This document shows positions 8,973 through 16,833 of a DNA stretch of 64,000 nt, piece after piece; position 1 is the stretch's first letter; each line of letters opens with the position of its first letter. Source of the DNA: Burkholderia sp. Ax-1724 (GTDB taxonomy: Bacteria > Pseudomonadota > Gammaproteobacteria > Burkholderiales > Burkholderiaceae). The notes under the pieces are model-generated. The model made no database searches, was not told where the DNA came from, and saw nothing but the letters and a program-made list of their open reading frames with translations. A program made the position numbers and the translations under genes. The stretch is taken from the NCBI RefSeq assembly GCF_011752995.1, contig NZ_VWWL01000001.1:186001-250000 (forward strand). Reading direction: 5' to 3'.

Positions 8973-9710
8973 CGGATCAGGTGGCGGCGGTGGTCGTGAG
9001 GGCGAACGTGCGACGGTGTTGCGAAACGGCGAAACGGCGAAACGGCGAAACGGCATCTGGCGGCCGGAGCGGGCGCGGCCCTGTGCAGGCGGGCTGCGGG
9101 TCGCCGTCACCACGCGTCGCGCCGATGGTACCTGAGATTCGCGCGACGGCGAAACACGCGGCGCGGCGGTGCGCGGACAAAGCCGTAACAAATCGTGAAC
9201 TCCACATGCGCTGGATGTGAGCGGCGTCTGAATCGCAAATGGGCCGTTAATGCAACGCAAATCAGCCGCGAGCCAGCAGCAATTGAGCCGCAAATCAGCC
9301 GCCTGCGGGCCGTCCGCGCATGGCCTCGCCCGTTCACTTTGCATTCCGGCATCCGCTGTCGCCGCGCCACGCCCGCCACTAAACCCTTTGCGCTTCTGTC
9401 CCGGCTAGATTAAATTGTGGATCGCTACCGCGAGCCAACGTTTGCGCGGCGCGATCCCGGCATGGCGGACAAGAACCGGGGGCGCCGGCGAATTTCGCGG
9501 TTTGCGGGTTCCCGTTCCGGGTCCGCGCGCCGTCCTGACCGGGCGGCACACGACGGACAGGGCGGCAGCCGGCCTCTCTCGCCTCTTGCGCACCGTGTCG
9601 TAGCCTTAACCGGTCGTCGCCGAAGCTCGCTTCGCGCCACGCCGGTTGCCCGTAGTCGTAACGAAACCGCTTGAGATGCGGTCCAATGTGAAATCAAGGA
9701 GAAGAGAGCT
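8973..9710. other. Long divergent intergenic region
   Basis: About 740 bases lie between the divergent TAXI gene and the BON-domain gene. No open frame here has a recognisable product. It holds an 8-bp tandem repeat at 9021-9054 and a 14-bp direct repeat (CGCAAATCAGCCGC) at 9256-9269 and 9289-9302. The BON gene has a strong AAGGAGAAGAG ribosome-binding site at the right-hand end. Confidence 0.5.
9021..9054. repeat. 8-bp tandem repeat, four copies
   Basis: The unit GCGAAACG is repeated four times in perfect register (9021-9052), with two more bases of a fifth copy. It lies about 50 bases upstream of the TAXI gene start. Perfect copies suggest a slippage-prone tract. Confidence 0.8.
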
Positions 9711-10061
9711 ATGAAAACGGTCGGTGTTCTGAAAACGCTGGGTTCGGTGGTGGCAATGGTGGTGGCGTGCAACGTGTACGCTCAGGCAAGCGCTCCGGCA
9801 ACGGATTCGACCGCGGCCACAGCCGCCAGCGTCAAGGCCGGCAAGCGCGCGAACCACCAGCTCGGCCGCAAGGTGCGTGCCGCGCTCACGAAGACCCAGG
9901 GTCTCGACGTGTCGAACATCGCCGTGCGCGCACGCGGCGGCGCGGTGACGCTGACCGGCTCGGTGCCGAGCCAGGGCCAGATCGATGCGGCCGGTACGGC
10001 CGCGAAGGGTGTCGCCGGCGTGACGTCGGTCTCGAACAAGCTGACCGTCATGCAGCAGTAA
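9711..10061 (+). CDS. Exported BON-domain protein
   Basis: A 116-residue protein with a signal peptide (MKTVGVLKTLGSVVAMVVAC, probable cleavage after VYAQA near residue 25). The mature part is a single BON domain: helix LGRKVRAALTKTQGLDVSNIAVRAR, strand GGAVTLTGSVPSQGQIDAA, and end GVAGVTSVSNKLTVM. BON domains are found in osmotically induced periplasmic proteins such as OsmY and are thought to bind phospholipid surfaces. A canonical AAGGAGAAGAG precedes the ATG. A terminator follows at 10151, so it is probably monocistronic. Confidence 0.9.
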   Translation: MKTVGVLKTLGSVVAMVVACNVYAQASAPATDSTAATAASVKAGKRANHQLGRKVRAALTKTQGLDVSNIAVRARGGAVTLTGSVPSQGQIDAAGTAAKGVAGVTSVSNKLTVMQQ

Positions 10062-10150
10062 GCGCCACGGCGCACGCGCGGCGGCTCGCAAGGCCGCGCG
10101 TCGCCGGGTGCGGGTTCGTGGACTGCCGCGAACGATCGACGCAGAATACG

Positions 10151-10179
10151 GCTCCGGCTCATCGCCGGAGCTTTTTTTT
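10151..10179 (+). terminator. Rho-independent terminator after the BON gene
   Basis: Stem GCTCCGGC (10151-10158) pairs perfectly with GCCGGAGC (10164-10171), loop TCATC, followed by eight T residues at 10172-10179. It is 90 bases past the BON stop codon. Confidence 0.93.
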
Positions 10180-10379
10180 CGCCTGCGCCTTTGCCTTCGT
10201 CGTTACCGGCCGGTTGCCGATTGTGCGGAAGCGTCGCGAGAACCGGACGACCGGGCTGCCGATCCTGGCGAGCCGCGCGATTGCGCCGCCGTTCTGACTC
10301 CGTTCCGGATTGGTGCGCTGCGACACAGTGCTGACGCACGCCGAGGCGTACTGTGACGTCTGGAACGGGAGCCGACGTC

Positions 10380-10628
10380 ATGAAAACCACGCTGTTTCGC
10401 TATATCGATCTGCCGATCGGCGATCGGGCCGCTTTCGAGCTCGTGTGCGCGCGCCATGGCTTCGCACCCGCGCATTTCGACATCAGCGCCAGCGTGAGCG
10501 CGGACGAGCCCGCGCCCGAGCGTCTCGTCACCGTGCGGCGCGGCGGCTGGGCGCAGTCGTATCCCGATCGTCACGGGCAGTGGATCAGGCAGTTCGACGC
10601 CGATCTGACCTGCCGCTATTTCAAGTAG
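10380..10628 (+). CDS. Small hypothetical protein (82 residues)
   Basis: The frame from the ATG at 10380 encodes MKTTLFRYIDLPIGDRAAF through to RQFDADLTCRYFK. It has no signal peptide, membrane segment or recognised domain. A start nine codons upstream at 10353 is possible, but the MKTT start resembles a natural N-terminus. Third positions are G/C-rich as in neighbouring genes, which favours real coding. It converges with the TauE gene, 21 bases away. Confidence 0.55.
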   Translation: MKTTLFRYIDLPIGDRAAFELVCARHGFAPAHFDISASVSADEPAPERLVTVRRGGWAQSYPDRHGQWIRQFDADLTCRYFK

Positions 10629-10649
10629 ACGCCGCGCCGGCGCTCGGCG

Positions 10650-11438
10650 TCAGGACAGCACGAGCCTGACGCCGACCAGCGTCAGCGTGGCCGCCAGCAG
10701 ATTGCGCAGCAGCGCATCCGGCGCCCGCGACGACAGATAGCTGCCGATCGCGATCCCCGGCAGCGAACCCACCAGCAGCGACAGCAGCATCGACCAGTCG
10801 ACCGAGCCGAGCAGCCAATGGCCCGCGCCCGCGAGCAGCGTCAGCGGCACCGCGTGCGCGATGTCCGAGCCGACGATGCGCGTGGTCGGCAGCAGCGGAT
10901 ACAGCAGCAGCAACACCGTCACGCCGATCGCGCCTGCGCCGACCGAGGTCAGCGACACCAGCACGCCGAGAACCGCGCCCGTGAGCATCGTCAGCGCGAG
11001 CGTGCGCCCCTGGCTCGGGGCGCGCTGCTTGCGTGCCCCGAGTGCCGCGAGCTGCGGGCGGAACACGAGCGCGATCGCCGTGATCAGTAGCGCCGTGCCG
11101 AGCACGACCTGAATCAGCCGGCTCGCGCCGGGCGTGTCCATGCCGTGCCGATGCAGCAGGATCAGCGTGACCGTGGCCGCCGGCACGCTGCCGGCGGCGA
11201 GGCGCAGCGTGATCTGCCAGTCGACGGAGCCCTTCAGTCCGTGCACGAGCGTGCCGGTTGCCTTGGTGGCGGCCGCGTAAAGCAGGTCGGTGCCGACGGC
11301 GGTGGCCGGATGCACGTTGAACAGCAGGACGAGGATCGGCGTCATCAGCGAGCCGCCGCCGACGCCCGTCAGCCCGACCAGGAAGCCGACGAACAGGCCG
11401 GAGAAAGAGTACAGCAGATCGATGTGGGGAAGTGCCAT
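10650..11438 (-). CDS. TauE/SafE-family sulfite/anion exporter-like membrane protein
   Basis: A 262-residue inner-membrane protein with about eight hydrophobic segments in two homologous halves. Each half begins with a glycine-rich motif: GFLVGLTGVGGGSLMTPILV and GAVLGVLVSLTSVGAGAIGV. These are typical of the TauE/SafE permeases, linked to export of sulfite, sulfoacetate or other small anions. The ATG at 11438 (MALPHIDLLYSF) puts the first membrane helix at the N-terminus, as in the family; the long open frame upstream is rejected. The substrate is unknown and no sulfur genes adjoin it. Confidence 0.88.
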   Translation of the reverse strand: MALPHIDLLYSFSGLFVGFLVGLTGVGGGSLMTPILVLLFNVHPATAVGTDLLYAAATKATGTLVHGLKGSVDWQITLRLAAGSVPAATVTLILLHRHGMDTPGASRLIQVVLGTALLITAIALVFRPQLAALGARKQRAPSQGRTLALTMLTGAVLGVLVSLTSVGAGAIGVTVLLLLYPLLPTTRIVGSDIAHAVPLTLLAGAGHWLLGSVDWSMLLSLLVGSLPGIAIGSYLSSRAPDALLRNLLAATLTLVGVRLVLS

Positions 11439-12036
11439 TGAACGGACAGCTGACTGATCGGTGGTGAAGGGTTGGGCGGCAAGGCCGGCGGGTTCGCCGG
11501 GGCGGGGGGCGCAGCTTGTCGGCGGCTTGCCGCATGGCCGCTGCCGGATGCGGTCGCGCTGGCGGTCCCGCCGCCGGCTGATGGCCGGCCGGTGGCTGCC
11601 GCACGGCGCCGCGGACCGTGAAGTCGAGGGGGCCGTACCGGTTGCCCGGGCCGCCGCCTGCGCGACGAAAGGCGCTATTGTCGCAAAACTGCCGCTCCCG
11701 CGTGCGGGATGTGAGTCCGGGTGTGGGCGGCATGCTGGAGCGGGCGCTGTGCGGCGTGCGGCATGAGGGCGTTGCGAGTTGCGTTCGATGGCGCGCGCAG
11801 CGTGCAACGCAGGGGTGTTGCATGCTGCATTGGGCCTGCCCGGAGTGCGGCGCCAAGCGAGTGCGCCTCATGTCGAGCCGGGACCCGCTACCTGCTCGGA
11901 GCGCAAGGCGGGTGCCGCGTTGTTGCATGGCGCGCTGCGTGGAGCGGTAAAGCGAGAGCACCGGGCACACCGGGCGCACCGAGAGCGTGCCCAGCGCGGG
12001 CAGTCCGATTTTCCCACATGCCGCCTCAGCCGCCGC
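11439..12036. other. Intergenic region without a supported gene
   Basis: About 600 bases lie between TauE and LysE, both on the minus strand. Several overlapping frames are open but all give Arg/Pro/Ala-rich, domain-free translations typical of GC-rich non-coding DNA. The right part repeats GCGGCGTGCGGCATG-like steps. No terminator or promoter is clear. Confidence 0.45.
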
Positions 12037-12693
12037 TCAAAGCGCCCGGCGAATCTCGACCACGCCGAACACCGCGAGCATCAAGCCGACCATCCGGTCG
12101 ATTGCGCCGCGCAGCTTCGTGCCGATCGCATGGCGCGCGAGCGATACCACGGTCACGAGAAAACACCACCACGCGATCGAACCGGCGAATACGCCGCCGA
12201 CCGTCGTCAGCGCGATGGCCGGCGAGAACGCACCGCGTGGCGCGAGCGTCGTGAACAGCGCGGCGAACATGATGACGGTCTGCGGGTTGGTCAGCGTCAG
12301 CAGCAAGGCGCTCGCGTATGCGCGCAGCGCGCCGGCGCGGCCGATCTGGGCGAGCCGGCCGTCGCCATGGCCATGGCCGGCGGCGCCGTTGGCGAGGGCG
12401 GCGGAAGGCTTCTGCAGCAGCGCGCGCACGCCGAGGTACAACAGAAACAGGCCCGCGAGCAGATGCAGCGGACGGTCGTAGGCGAGCATGAATTGCGAAA
12501 TGCCGACGAGGCCGAGTGCCGCGATCAGCCCGTAGGCGGCGTCGCCGCTCGCGATACCGAAGCCGATCGCGAGCCCGGCGCGCGGGCCGCCAGTCAGCGT
12601 GCGGCGGATACACAGCATGCCCATCGGACCGATCGGCGCGGCGATCGCGAGGCCGACGCCCGCGGCGGTGAAGAAGAGACTCGTGGTGGACAT
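12037..12693 (-). CDS. LysE/RhtB-family amino-acid exporter
   Basis: A 218-residue membrane protein. The N-terminus has the LysE-family signature (GLAIAAPIGPMGMLCIRRTLTGG followed by GFGIASGDAAYGLIAALG). About six hydrophobic segments are seen, with the conserved LTLTNPQTVIMFAALF in the middle. A His/Gly-rich loop (GAAGHGHGDGR) joins the halves. Members export lysine, threonine, homoserine lactone or similar compounds. The substrate is not inferable here. The gene appears to stand alone. Confidence 0.88.
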   Translation of the reverse strand: MSTTSLFFTAAGVGLAIAAPIGPMGMLCIRRTLTGGPRAGLAIGFGIASGDAAYGLIAALGLVGISQFMLAYDRPLHLLAGLFLLYLGVRALLQKPSAALANGAAGHGHGDGRLAQIGRAGALRAYASALLLTLTNPQTVIMFAALFTTLAPRGAFSPAIALTTVGGVFAGSIAWWCFLVTVVSLARHAIGTKLRGAIDRMVGLMLAVFGVVEIRRAL

Positions 12694-13073
12694 GGACGGG
12701 TTCCCGGACGGTTGTTCTGATGGGGCGTGTCGATTGCGCCGACGAGGGGGCTCGTCGTTGCGTGCCGATATCGAGGTGGTTCCTTGAGCTCGGCGCCGCT
12801 CGTGTCGTCAGCGGTGTTTGTACGTTCTAGGGCTTGTGCGGCGGTTCGACGAGCGGCGCGAGACGACTTGCCGCCGGCCGCGCGCCTCGCAGTCGGCGCA
12901 TTCGCGAGCATAGCGACACCGAAAATAGCGGGCAAGCGCGACGAACGCGATGTGCGGGCTCATCGCGTGTATTGAGCCCGTCATGGGAGACGCGGCGAAA
13001 CAGCCTCGGCGGCGTGCGTTCCATTCAGCGTTGCACGGTTCCGCCAGGCTCGTGCGGACGCCGCGAAAAAAAG
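12694..13073. other. Intergenic region without a supported gene
   Basis: No frame here gives a recognisable product and no hairpin terminator was found. It presumably carries the LysE promoter next to 12693. Confidence 0.4.
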
Positions 13074-13223
13074 CTAGGCGTCGCGACGGGTTTCATCGGC
13101 GTGCTCGAGCCGTCCCGATACGTTCGCGAGCAGCAGCGCGAACAGTACCGCGCCGATCGTCGCGAACAGGAGCGCGCCAATCAACGCGGCCAGTATCAGC
13201 ATGGTCCATGTCAGGCCACTCAT
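13074..13223 (-). CDS. 49-residue single-span membrane protein
   Basis: A short minus-strand frame starts MSGLTWTMLILAALIGALL and ends HADETRRDA. Residues about 7-33 are almost entirely hydrophobic and would span the membrane once; the short tail is charged. A GGAG ribosome-binding site lies eight bases before the ATG. The combination of ribosome site, clean start and stop, and a proper transmembrane profile makes it a credible gene. No family is recognised. Function unknown. Confidence 0.6.
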   Translation of the reverse strand: MSGLTWTMLILAALIGALLFATIGAVLFALLLANVSGRLEHADETRRDA

Positions 13224-14068
13224 CTATACGGCTCCAGCGTGTCTTTGCGGCATCGTAACCCGTACTCGCCTGACGCTTATGTGCGCTTGCCCGCTGGAAA
13301 ACCGTGGTCGCACGTATGCCGTGCTCACGGAAAGCCGCAAGACCGCGGCGGTTTGCCTTGACTTGCCGCGCCGGCGCGTGCGGAAAAGACCTAGTCCGTT
13401 TCCGCAATTCCATGGCGGAATCGAACCGGGTTCCGCTCGACACAATCCGCCATCGGCCCGTCGATTGTCGGCGGGCTAACGCCATCCGATTTTAATGTTT
13501 CATGTCTGAAACATTAATTGTTGTTTTGTGTATTCAAGGCTTTCATTGGAGAATAATTAAATAATCTATTCACCTTCCAATGCATTTAAATTGGATGAGG
13601 AATTGGCTTCGTTGCGCCGCCTGGCCGGTATCTTCAGGAGAACGCAGGCGTTCCGGCGGCACGGTGGCTTCGGAAGCCGGTCGAGGGAATTGCACTCTCA
13701 GACAATGTTTTCCGGCAAGGATAAACCTGGATAAGACGAAATAAAGGTCGGATAAAATTAAAATAGGCCTCTTTTCGAGCAGGCGCGCAGTGTGCGCTGG
13801 CGTACGCAATCAATTTTCGAATTGCCCTAACATTTGCGAATGCATATTCGGCCATATGCAGAATTCCGCATTAATTCATTGATATGGCGGTTGCTTCGGC
13901 AAGGTGCTGAATCGCACAGACCGGCCACCCATTAATGCGCCAACATGTCCGCATTTTCGGTCATGGCGGCTAAATGCTGGAAGCCGTCGCTATGATCCAG
14001 TGCACCGAGTGGGTATTCCCGGTGGCGATAGAAGGTGAAGTCGATCGTTTTCCGTTGAGAGGATGGCT
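13224..14068. other. Long AT-richer region upstream of the exopolysaccharide regulator
   Basis: About 840 bases with clearly lower GC than the neighbours between roughly 13490 and 13870. No open frame has a credible product. It contains the strong inverted repeat at 13492-13517. A regulatory role for the exopolysaccharide locus is an inference from position. Confidence 0.45.
13492..13517. promoter_or_regulatory. Perfect 11-bp inverted repeat, candidate operator
   Basis: TTAATGTTTCA at 13492-13502 and TGAAACATTAA at 13507-13517 are perfect reverse complements separated by TGTC. There is no T run after it, and the stem is AT-rich, so it looks like a dimeric protein-binding site rather than a terminator. 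It sits about 550 bases upstream of the GlxA/AraC-type gene. The binding factor is unknown. Confidence 0.5.
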
Positions 14069-15085
14069 ATGACCTGCGCAAGTCTCGAGTCCGCAATGCT
14101 GCGCTGGGTGCATGCGCCGAACAAAGGCGTGCGCCGCATTGCAATTCTGCTGTTCAACGATTGCTCGCTGCAAGGCGCGGGTGTCATTGCCGAGGTTTTC
14201 CAGGCCGCGAACGAACTCTCCACGTCGGGCTCGGGTGCGTGGCTCTACGACGTGTCGTTTCTGTCCGTCGACGGCGGCATGGTGGCCGCGTCGTCCGGCT
14301 TGCGGGTGTGGACCGACGGGCTCGATGCGCGTCATTACCGCGGCTTCGACGCGCTGTATGTCGCGGGCGGCAAGGGCGCGGCGATGGCGGCGCGCGACGA
14401 GCGGCTGATCGGCTGGCTGCGCCGCGTACGCCGCAACACGTCGATGATGCGCTCGATCGCCGAAGGACGCGCGGTGCTCGACGCGGCTTACGTGCCCGAC
14501 GGCGCGGAGGCGGGCGAGCCGCATCAGCCGGCCCATGACGCGGGCGAACCGAACGGCGCGAGCGCGGCAAGCCCGGAGAGCGCCACGCATGGCGCGGCGG
14601 AACTCGGCGACCGGCTGGAGTCGATGCGTAGCGCGCTCGCGCTGATCAAGCGCGACCTCGGCAACGCGACCGCGCGCATGGCGGCCGAGCGGCTGCTGGC
14701 GGATTCGTCGAACCTCGCGCCGCTGCTCGGCGAGGACGGCGCGCTGAGTCCCGGCGACAAGGTGCGCGCGGCCGCGCGCTGGCTCCAGGAAAACTGCCAG
14801 CAGTCGATTTCGATTGCCGACGCCGCGCAGTTCGCGGCCATGAGCGAACGCAATTTCCTGCGCCGCTTCAAGATGGAAATGGGTATTACGCCCTCGAGTT
14901 TTCTGCTGCATGAGCGCCTCGCGGTGACATGCAGCCTGCTGACCGAATCCGAATTGCCGGTCGACAAGATTGCGCGCCGCACCGGCATGGGCAATGGCGA
15001 CCGTCTCGCGAAGGTGTTCCGCAAGCGCATGCGGATTTCCCCGACCGAGTTCAGGATTCAGAGCCGTCGCATGAGCGGCGAGTAG
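14069..15085 (+). CDS. GlxA/AraC-family transcriptional regulator of the exopolysaccharide locus (probable)
   Basis: A 338-residue regulator. The first 130 residues match the DJ-1/PfpI-like sensing domain of GlxA-type regulators (RRIAILLFNDCSLQGAGVIA, then FDALYVAGGKGAAMAA). The second half of that fold is not recognisable; an Ala/Glu/Pro/Ser-rich stretch sits there. The C-terminal third is an AraC double helix-turn-helix (AQFAAMSERNFLRRFKMEMG and KIARRTGMGNGDRLAKVFRK). The ATG at 14069 has GAGAGGA at good spacing; an ATG two codons earlier overlaps that site. It lies directly before manC and in the same direction, so local control is likely but inferred. Confidence 0.85.
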   Translation: MTCASLESAMLRWVHAPNKGVRRIAILLFNDCSLQGAGVIAEVFQAANELSTSGSGAWLYDVSFLSVDGGMVAASSGLRVWTDGLDARHYRGFDALYVAGGKGAAMAARDERLIGWLRRVRRNTSMMRSIAEGRAVLDAAYVPDGAEAGEPHQPAHDAGEPNGASAASPESATHGAAELGDRLESMRSALALIKRDLGNATARMAAERLLADSSNLAPLLGEDGALSPGDKVRAAARWLQENCQQSISIADAAQFAAMSERNFLRRFKMEMGITPSSFLLHERLAVTCSLLTESELPVDKIARRTGMGNGDRLAKVFRKRMRISPTEFRIQSRRMSGE

Positions 15086-15172
15086 CAGCGCAGGACGCAA
15101 CCCGGCGAGCGCGCGAAACGGCGCACCGGAGTCTTCTCCTTCGTACCTTGCAGGACTATAAGGAATCCGAAT

Positions 15173-16777
15173 ATGTTGAGGCATGGCATCGTGAGCGCAG
15201 GATCTGTCGAGCCGGCTGGCGCCGGCGCGCATTGCGCGCATATCGTGCCGGTCATTCTGGCGGGCGGCTCGGGCACCCGGCTGTGGCCGGTGTCGCGAGA
15301 AAACTTTCCGAAGCAACTGATCGACGTGGTCGGCTCCGACTCGCTGCTGCAGGCGACCGCGCGGCGCCTCGACGGCTTTCCCGCGAGCTGGCATGTCGAT
15401 GCCTCGCCGATCGTCGTGTGCGGCGACGAGCATCGCTTCGTGATTGCCGAGCAGTTGCGCGAGAACGGTATCGACGCGCGGCTGATCGTCGAGCCCGCGC
15501 GGCGCGACACGGCCCCCGCGCTGACGCTGGCGGCATCGCTCGCGTGCGCGGAGGACCGCGACGCGATCCTGATCGTGATGCCGGCCGATCATGCGATTGC
15601 CGACGTGGCCGCATTGCAGCGCGCGCTCGATTGCGCGGCGCGCCACGCGGCAGCGGGCGCGATCGCGACGCTCGGGGTGCCGCCGACGCGGCCCGACACC
15701 GGCTTCGGCTATATCCGCATCGGCGCGGCGCTGGCCGAGGGCGGTCATGCGATCGACGGCTTCGTCGAGAAGCCCGCCGAGGAACTCGCCGCCCAATACC
15801 TCGCGGCCGGCACGTACTGGTGGAACAGCGGCATCTTCATCATGCGCGCGAGCGTGTGGCTCGATACGCTCGCGCGTCTGCGCCCCGACATGCATGCGCC
15901 CTGCGAAAGCGCGTTCGCGAACGGCCGCCAGGACGGCGCGGTGTTCCGGCCGGCGCCGGAGGCCTTCCTCGAAGTGCCCGCCGATTCGATCGACTACGCA
16001 GTGATGGAGCGTCTGACGGAGTCGCCGGCGGGCGCGCCGCGCGGTGCCAGCACGATCGATGCGGGCCAGGCCGGCAACGCAGGCCGCGGTCCGATCGACA
16101 ACACCGCAAGCACAGCCGCAACCACCGGCATTCCCGCCGGCGTCGTGATTCCGCTCGAAGCCGGCTGGTCCGACCTCGGCTCGTGGGACGCGGTATGGGC
16201 CGCGATGGAAAAGGATGCGAACGGCAACGCCGGGCGCGGCCGCGTCACCTTCGAAGGCGCGGTGTCGTGCTACGCGCATTCGGAAGGGCGGCTCGTCGCC
16301 TGCGTCGGCACCGCCAACGTGGTGGTGGTCGAGACGGCCGATGCGGTGCTGGTGGTGGACCGCTCGCACGTGCAGGACGTGAAGGGCCTCGTGTCGCGCA
16401 TCAAGGCGCAGAACGCGCCCGAAGCCGACGCGCATCGCAAGGTGCGGCGCCCGTGGGGCTTTTACGATTCGATCGATCACGGCGAGCGCTTTCAGGTCAA
16501 GCGCATCGTCGTCACGCCCGGCGCGCAGCTGTCGCTGCAACTGCATCATCACCGCGCCGAACACTGGGTGGTGGTGCGCGGCACCGCGCTCGTCACGCGC
16601 GGCGAAGAGCAGTTCCTGCTCACCGAAAACCAGTCGACCTACATTCCGCTCGGCACGCGTCACCGGCTCGAAAACCCCGGCAAGGTGCCGCTCGAAATCA
16701 TCGAAATCCAGTCCGGCACCTATCTCGGCGAGGACGACATCGTGAGGTTCAACGACAACTACGGCCGCTGCCCGTAA
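15173..16777 (+). CDS. manC: Mannose-1-phosphate guanylyltransferase / mannose-6-phosphate isomerase (exopolysaccharide copy)
   Basis: A 534-residue bifunctional enzyme making GDP-mannose. The N-terminal nucleotidyltransferase shows [20 protein letters not shown], then VMPADHAI and FVEKP. The C-terminal cupin isomerase shows LHHHRAEHWVVVRGTALV and STYIPLGTRHRLENPG. A ribosome site AAGGA precedes the ATG. Residues about 280-325 are an Ala/Gly/Thr-rich insertion between SIDYAVMER and the conserved GWSDLGSW, absent from the second copy at 57499. It resembles BceA of the Burkholderia cepacian locus. GDP-mannose feeds Gmd at 21874. Confidence 0.95.
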   Translation: MLRHGIVSAGSVEPAGAGAHCAHIVPVILAGGSGTRLWPVSRENFPKQLIDVVGSDSLLQATARRLDGFPASWHVDASPIVVCGDEHRFVIAEQLRENGIDARLIVEPARRDTAPALTLAASLACAEDRDAILIVMPADHAIADVAALQRALDCAARHAAAGAIATLGVPPTRPDTGFGYIRIGAALAEGGHAIDGFVEKPAEELAAQYLAAGTYWWNSGIFIMRASVWLDTLARLRPDMHAPCESAFANGRQDGAVFRPAPEAFLEVPADSIDYAVMERLTESPAGAPRGASTIDAGQAGNAGRGPIDNTASTAATTGIPAGVVIPLEAGWSDLGSWDAVWAAMEKDANGNAGRGRVTFEGAVSCYAHSEGRLVACVGTANVVVVETADAVLVVDRSHVQDVKGLVSRIKAQNAPEADAHRKVRRPWGFYDSIDHGERFQVKRIVVTPGAQLSLQLHHHRAEHWVVVRGTALVTRGEEQFLLTENQSTYIPLGTRHRLENPGKVPLEIIEIQSGTYLGEDDIVRFNDNYGRCP

Positions 16778-16833
16778 GCAGCATGGATACGGCCCCGTTG
16801 GCGAACATAAAAGGCAATACGAGGGAAGCAAAC

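Noticed and set aside
8973..9344. N-terminal extension of 124 codons for the TAXI protein
   Set aside because: The extended part is low-complexity, covers the tandem repeat and precedes a normal membrane-anchor start. No ribosome site supports it.
13093..13485. Minus-strand open frame of 130 codons overlapping the small membrane protein
   Set aside because: It has no protein features. The 49-residue frame in the same place has a ribosome site and a transmembrane profile.
14929..16833. Large upstream extension of the sugar-transferase frame across manC
   Set aside because: The extension lies in another frame of manC and reads as Arg-rich nonsense. The membrane protein starts cleanly at 16834 after a ribosome site.
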